In this document: positions 59,619 through 64,000 of the stretch, piece by piece
Position numbering within the stretch: position 1 is the stretch's first letter
Layout of the letters: the number at the start of each line of letters is the position of its first letter
Assembly (NCBI GenBank): GCA_963929865.1
Contig: CAWVKK010000059.1
Span: 1 to 64,000, forward strand
Source: JAGZHZ01 sp963929865
GTDB lineage: Bacteria; Bacillota; Clostridia; Lachnospirales; Lachnospiraceae
Direction: 5' to 3'
DNA: 64,000 nucleotides
The notes under the pieces: generated by a model
What the model was told of the DNA's origin: nothing
The model's input: the letters and a program-made list of their open reading frames with translations, nothing else
The model's database searches: none
Position numbers and translations under genes: made by a program

Positions 59619-61319
59619 ATGAAGAACAAGAGAAGATCGATTAAAAACAAACTTTTTCAGATTATTATGATCAGTACGATTATCAGTATTTTAGCAAGCT
59701 GCCTGGTATCCTTTACGGCGATCTATTCGATGGAAAAAAACCAGATCCAGAAAAATATGCGCTTTTCTCTGAACCAGATGATTTCTTATCTGGATCAGGG
59801 ATATCTCAACCTGGTCAATGTGATGCAGAGCTTAGAGCCGGGCGGCAGCACAGGGGCAATTGTGACCGACTTTTTAGAAGAGCAGGACAACTATGAAAAA
59901 GCGGTGAAAAGAGAGATTCTGGCGGAGTCGTTATCCAATATTTTATTTACAAACCTGAGCGTCAGAGAGATTTACTATATCGATCCGGAAAGCCAGGAGG
60001 TCTTCTGCGGGAGCGGAGCCTCGTATGCAAACGCGCAGGAAAAGGAGGAGGAGCAGGCGCTTAAGAAAGTGGGGGACCATTTCTTTTTCTGCCTGGAAAA
60101 AAGCGACAGCCAGTACGAAGAAGCATACATCGTCTCTATGCTGAAAGAAAACCAGGATTTTGGGCAGGAGATCTTTGACATTTATATGGAACAGCAGATC
60201 GAGAGCTTTGGCGAGACAGAGTACGCTCTGCTCCAGATCGACGAAGACAGAAGAATCCGCTATACCGAGTCGGAGGATTTTCACACAGGAGAAGTGATAG
60301 AGGGAGAGTGGAACGAGGAAGACAACTATGAGACGTTCCAGCAAAATGGAAACTATGTGATGCTCTCCAAGAGCAGAATGGGATTTTACTATGCGCTGTC
60401 CATCCCGCTGTCCGTCTACAACAAAGAGACGAATATGTGGCAGATGAGGATGATTGTGATTGTCATGGCGTCTCTTGTTCTGTTCTACAGCATCGTCGTT
60501 GTGATTTACCATATGATCGGAAAGCCGATCCAGAAATTAAAACAGGAGATTGAGGAGACCGGAAAGGGAAATTTCGGGACGATTGAGGAGGATACAGGAA
60601 TTGAAGAGTTCAACCAGGTGATCGCGACGATCAACCGCATGAGAACCGACATCAAGACGCTCCAGGAGAAAGAAAAGACGGACGATGAGCTGCGCAAAAA
60701 GGCAGAGATCGAAAAACTGATGTACCAGATCAACCCCCACTTTGTCCTGAATACGCTGTACTCCGTCCAGTGGATGGCGCAGAGGGAGGGAAAGACGCAG
60801 ATACGGGAGTTTGTCCACAACCTGACGGCGATTCTCTCCTACAATCTCGGAAAAGAAAAGAGCGTCAGCACGCTGCGGACAGAGATCGAGATTGCGCGAA
60901 AGTATATAGAAATTCAAAAAGAGCGATACGATTTTGAGGTGAGACTGGAAGTGGAGGAGGGCAGCTACCTGGACGCGCCGACGATCCGGATGCTGCTCCA
61001 GCCGCTGATAGAAAACGCCCTGCAGTACGGGCTGGGGACGAGCGGCAGACTGGAGATGTGGATCTTTGAAGATCCTATGCGCCAGTATGCCGTTATCATC
61101 GTGCGCGACTACGGCGAGGGGCTGAGCAGGGAAAAGCTTTGGGAAATCAATCAGCCGCTGGGGATCACAGAACAGAAGCGCTCCGGCATAGGACTGCGGT
61201 ATGTGCGGTATATGCTGGAGACATTCTACGGCGGAGAGGCGATCTTAAATGTGAACAGCACCCTGGGAAGAGGGACAAAGATCAGCATTTTAATTCCGAT
61301 CCGCACGGAATCGGAATGA
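59619..61319 (+). CDS. YesM-like sensor histidine kinase with Cache-like external domain
   Basis: A 566-residue membrane kinase. Helix 1 about residues 13-35, a large external domain (about 36-275; Cache-like in length and beta content), helix 2 about 277-300, HAMP-like GKPIQKLKQEIEETG, coiled coil, then QINPHFVLNTLYSVQ (His374; note FVLN instead of FLFN) and LLQPLIENALQYG with RDYGEGLS. First gene of the third sensor locus; 15 bp separate it from the regulator. A candidate -10 (TATGAT) lies near 59571. Confidence 0.92.
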   Translation: MKNKRRSIKNKLFQIIMISTIISILASCLVSFTAIYSMEKNQIQKNMRFSLNQMISYLDQGYLNLVNVMQSLEPGGSTGAIVTDFLEEQDNYEKAVKREILAESLSNILFTNLSVREIYYIDPESQEVFCGSGASYANAQEKEEEQALKKVGDHFFFCLEKSDSQYEEAYIVSMLKENQDFGQEIFDIYMEQQIESFGETEYALLQIDEDRRIRYTESEDFHTGEVIEGEWNEEDNYETFQQNGNYVMLSKSRMGFYYALSIPLSVYNKETNMWQMRMIVIVMASLVLFYSIVVVIYHMIGKPIQKLKQEIEETGKGNFGTIEEDTGIEEFNQVIATINRMRTDIKTLQEKEKTDDELRKKAEIEKLMYQINPHFVLNTLYSVQWMAQREGKTQIREFVHNLTAILSYNLGKEKSVSTLRTEIEIARKYIEIQKERYDFEVRLEVEEGSYLDAPTIRMLLQPLIENALQYGLGTSGRLEMWIFEDPMRQYAVIIVRDYGEGLSREKLWEINQPLGITEQKRSGIGLRYVRYMLETFYGGEAILNVNSTLGRGTKISILIPIRTESE

Positions 61320-61334
61320 CAGGAGGGAACAACA

Positions 61335-62354
61335 TTGATAAAGGTTTTGGTGGTAGATGACGATAAGCTTGCGAGAAAAGGAATTATCTCGCTGCTGAAC
61401 TGGGAGAAACACCATATGCAGGTAGTGGGGGACGTGCAGAACGGCAAGGTTGCCCTGGAATTTATCAAGGAGCATGAGGTGGATCTCGTCTTTGTCGATA
61501 TCGATATGCCGGAGATGGACGGGATTGAGTTTATGGAGCGGTGCAGCCGGGAAAACCCGGAGATCCGCTACGTGATTCTGACATTCTATGAAGAATTTTC
61601 CTACGCGCAGTCTGTGATCCGGCTGGGAGGGCTTGACTATATCTCGAAGGCGTCCCTGGAATTTACCGACAGCGATTCCATCTTAGAGAGAATCGAGAAA
61701 AAATATGAGGAGAGAAATCAGCACCTTGTCAAGAGCGTCAGCAAGGAAGAGGAGGAGTGGAAGGAACTCAGAGAGCAGTGGGAGAGTCTTTACTGGGTGT
61801 TCGACACGATTTTCTATAGGGAGCTTCTCGAAAAGACAAGATCGTACCGCCCCGATATCCGGGTGCTGGAGCGGCAGATCGTCCGGTGCATCGGAAAGAT
61901 CGACGAGCTGCTGGAGCGGCGCGAGACGGATATCCCGTGGTTTCAGTCGGCGGAGGAGATTTTGGAGTGGACGGACCGGATGCGGGAGGAATACAGAAAT
62001 TATGACTCGTTTCAGGGAAATGAATTTGTCAGCATTATGAAAGCCGTCAAGATTGCCGAGAGAGATTACACAAAGCACATCCATGCCCAGGAGGTGGCGT
62101 CGGAGATCGGAATCAGCAGAAGCTATTTCAGCGTAAAATTTAAAAAATATGTAGGCGTCACATTTGGAGACTTTATCCAGAATCTCAGGATACAAAAAGC
62201 GCAGGAGCTGCTTGCGCGCACAAAGCTGAGCATCATAGAGATCGCATATCAGAGCGGCTATGAGGATGTGTACTATTTTAACCGTGTGTTCCGCGAAAAA
62301 ATGGAGTGCAGCCCCAATGAATACCGAAAAAGAAAAGACAGAGGACAAGAATGA
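61335..62354 (+). CDS. AraC-family response regulator with TTG start
   Basis: A 339-residue regulator starting at TTG (61335) with AGGAGGGAACAACA upstream. Receiver domain with DDD (8-10), Asp55 (LVFVDIDMPE) and Lys in YISKASLE; the usual KP is KA here. A linker of about 100 residues precedes the AraC domain (HAQEVASEIGISRSYFSVKF and SIIEIAYQSGYEDVYYFNRVF). It overlaps the binding-protein gene by 4 bp. Confidence 0.92.
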   Translation: MIKVLVVDDDKLARKGIISLLNWEKHHMQVVGDVQNGKVALEFIKEHEVDLVFVDIDMPEMDGIEFMERCSRENPEIRYVILTFYEEFSYAQSVIRLGGLDYISKASLEFTDSDSILERIEKKYEERNQHLVKSVSKEEEEWKELREQWESLYWVFDTIFYRELLEKTRSYRPDIRVLERQIVRCIGKIDELLERRETDIPWFQSAEEILEWTDRMREEYRNYDSFQGNEFVSIMKAVKIAERDYTKHIHAQEVASEIGISRSYFSVKFKKYVGVTFGDFIQNLRIQKAQELLARTKLSIIEIAYQSGYEDVYYFNRVFREKMECSPNEYRKRKDRGQE

Positions 62355-63979
62355 AGACAAAAAAAATATGGCTGATATGGTTTGGAATATTACTTTTATT
62401 ATCGGCAGCAGCGCTGCTGTATCTGGGGTTTTTCGGCAGAAAGGCAAAGGAAGCACAGGAGGAAGAATCCGTCGTCTATCTCCATCTGGGTGCCGTCCTG
62501 GAGGAAAACCAGAGATTTGGACCGGGAGAATCGGCGGAAAACAACCGTTTTCTGGACTGGATCCGGGAGGATCTAAACATCCAGATTGTGTATGACTGGA
62601 TTTATTCTGTCGATGAATTTCAGCGGAATATCAATCTCCATATCGAGTGCGACGAACTGCCGGACGCTTTGATGGTCAACGAGGAGCAGTACAGACAGAT
62701 GCTGGAATACGGTCAGCTCCAGCCTGTGACGGATGTTTACCGGGAGACAGCGTCGGATAAGATGAAGGCATTTGTGGAGAGCGGAGGGGAGGAGATGATG
62801 GAAAGCGTCATGGAAGACGGGGAGATGATGGCAGTGCCGTTCCCGAATCTGACGGCAAGCGGCATCAACCTGATGTGGATCCGTCAGGACTGGCTCGATG
62901 AGCTGGACATGGAGGTGCCCAGGACAATCGAAGAAATCCAGCAGGTGAGCGCGGCGTTTGCGGAGCGGGAGATGGGAGGAGAGGGGACGATCGGCATACT
63001 GGGACCGGGGATCTCAGACTCCTTGACGGCAGTCGGAAAATGCTGCTTTGGGCTGAACCCGATTTTCAGCGCCTGCCATGCGTACCCGAAATACTGGTTC
63101 CGGGACGAGGAAGGCGCTCTGGTCTATGGATCTGTTCAGGAGGAGGCAAAGGAGGCTCTGCAGATTTTAGCAGATCTGTATCAGGACGGAGTGCTGGATC
63201 AGCAGATTTTTTCGAGAATGGATATTCAGGAGGTGCTCGACGCCGGAAAAGTCGGCATCTTTTTCGGACCGTGGTGGGCGGCGGAGATGCTGGAACGCGA
63301 TATCACGCAAAACAAAAGCGAATGGAAGGCGTACGCCGCGCCGGTGGACGAAGATGGAGCTTACACTGTCGCGATGCCGCCGGTTGTCAATCAGTATCTC
63401 GTCATACACAAAAGATGCCAGAATCCCGAAGCTGTCATGGAGATTTTGAATTATGAGATTGAAAATCAGTATGAATGGTCGAATGAAGGAAAACTGGAGG
63501 GAATCGGCATCAAGGTGTATCCGCTGGAATGGGAGATCGACTACGCAGACGAACTGGAATATACGTATCAGGTCTTAAGAAACGAGATGTCCGGCAAAGA
63601 GCAGGAGCTGGACTTTTCGGCGCACAAAATGCTCGAAGAGGATTTAGAAGGACTTAAAATGATGAATAAAGAGCCGTATGACCATTTTGGGATGGAAGAC
63701 TGGGACGGGCGGAACACGTATAGCTTTATCAGACTGTACGGAATTTTAAACGGCGTCGCGGCGATCGCCGATCAGGATTATCACCCTGTGTATCAGGCGT
63801 TTTCCGGACAGACCCAGACAATGAAGCAAAAATGGAGAAAGCTTGAGGCGCTGGAGGACGAGACGTACGCACAGATCATTTTAGGGAAAAAGCCGATCGA
63901 AGCGTTTGACGAATTCGCGGAACAGTGGAGAGAAAACGGCGGAGAGACAATCGCACAGGAAATTGAGGCGTTTCTTTAA
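62351..63979 (+). CDS. extracellular solute-binding protein (family 1-like), membrane-anchored
   Basis: A 542-residue protein. One N-terminal hydrophobic helix (about residues 6-28) without a lipobox Cys suggests a membrane anchor rather than a lipoprotein. The rest has the two-lobe family 1 binding-protein pattern: LHLGAVLEENQRFG, CDELPDALMVNEEQY, GEMMAVPFPNLTASGINLMWIRQDWLDEL, and GKVGIFFGPWWAAEM. Length is that of the large LplA/YtcQ-like group. It ends the kinase-regulator operon; no permease follows before the window ends (21 bp). It could deliver sugars to a permease encoded beyond the window or serve as a sensor. Confidence 0.88.
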   Translation: MKTKKIWLIWFGILLLLSAAALLYLGFFGRKAKEAQEEESVVYLHLGAVLEENQRFGPGESAENNRFLDWIREDLNIQIVYDWIYSVDEFQRNINLHIECDELPDALMVNEEQYRQMLEYGQLQPVTDVYRETASDKMKAFVESGGEEMMESVMEDGEMMAVPFPNLTASGINLMWIRQDWLDELDMEVPRTIEEIQQVSAAFAEREMGGEGTIGILGPGISDSLTAVGKCCFGLNPIFSACHAYPKYWFRDEEGALVYGSVQEEAKEALQILADLYQDGVLDQQIFSRMDIQEVLDAGKVGIFFGPWWAAEMLERDITQNKSEWKAYAAPVDEDGAYTVAMPPVVNQYLVIHKRCQNPEAVMEILNYEIENQYEWSNEGKLEGIGIKVYPLEWEIDYADELEYTYQVLRNEMSGKEQELDFSAHKMLEEDLEGLKMMNKEPYDHFGMEDWDGRNTYSFIRLYGILNGVAAIADQDYHPVYQAFSGQTQTMKQKWRKLEALEDETYAQIILGKKPIEAFDEFAEQWRENGGETIAQEIEAFL

Positions 63980-64000
63980 AAACAGTAAAATTTGGCGAAA

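Noticed and set aside
62351..63979. Lipoprotein assignment for the last binding protein
   Set aside because: No Cys follows the N-terminal hydrophobic segment, so an uncleaved anchor is more likely.
1..64000. CRISPR arrays, tRNA or rRNA genes, intact insertion sequences, prophage
   Set aside because: I looked for regular short repeats, tRNA-like cloverleaves, transposases and phage genes and saw none. The T-box leaders contain tRNA-binding motifs but are not tRNA genes.

Overview
The window reads as chromosomal DNA of an anaerobic Firmicute, most likely a gut Lachnospiraceae-type Clostridium relative. Supporting signs are strong AGGAGG ribosome sites, TTG starts, two T-box leaders, BceAB-RS and YesM/AraC-type sensor systems, a Thermoanaerobacter-like secondary alcohol dehydrogenase, DUF3793 and DUF6320 proteins, and oleate hydratase. 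I could not run any search; family names come from motifs and remembered families.

Region 1-9.8 kb looks accessory. It holds a TipA-like MerR regulator, a flavodoxin/cupin/aldo-keto reductase redox cluster flanked by gene remnants, a minus-strand DUF3793-flavodoxin pair, and a heterodimeric ABC transporter of the YbtPQ/IrtAB kind with a TetR gene. Three copies of a 16-bp palindrome related to GTTAGTTATAACTAAC lie in front of DUF3793-flavodoxin (two) and the ABC pair (one). They suggest a DtxR-family, iron-responsive mini-regulon.

Region 9.8-21 kb: a MATE pump behind a structured leader (candidate guanidine-IV-type riboswitch); a BceAB-RS peptide-antibiotic resistance module with its own operator; and an operon of a P-type ATPase carrying Na,K-ATPase-type ion-site residues, two RCK/TrkA proteins and an SdpI-like membrane protein.

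Region 21-46 kb: a secreted GH31 glycosidase divergent from a binding protein/regulator/kinase sensor operon; a HAD phosphatase; an orphan cytosine methyltransferase with a Cys-rich protein and a TetR regulator; oleate hydratase; T-box-tyrS; an alpha/beta hydrolase overlapping a condensation-like membrane acyltransferase; a compact Tat island (metallo-beta-lactamase-fold Tat substrate, two TatA-type proteins and TatC); a membrane-anchored MerR regulator; a two-component system with a four-repeat PepSY protein; and a secondary alcohol dehydrogenase.

Region 46-64 kb: methylglyoxal synthase, RecD2 helicase, T-box-ilvBN, a GNAT-ABC exporter pair, then two more sensor operons of the binding protein/YesM kinase/AraC regulator type on either side of a secreted GH13 amylase. 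The three sensor operons have permuted gene orders (SBP-RR-HK, SBP-HK-RR, HK-RR-SBP). None has a transport permease beside it, which suggests extracellular sugar sensing that controls the neighbouring secreted glycosidases.
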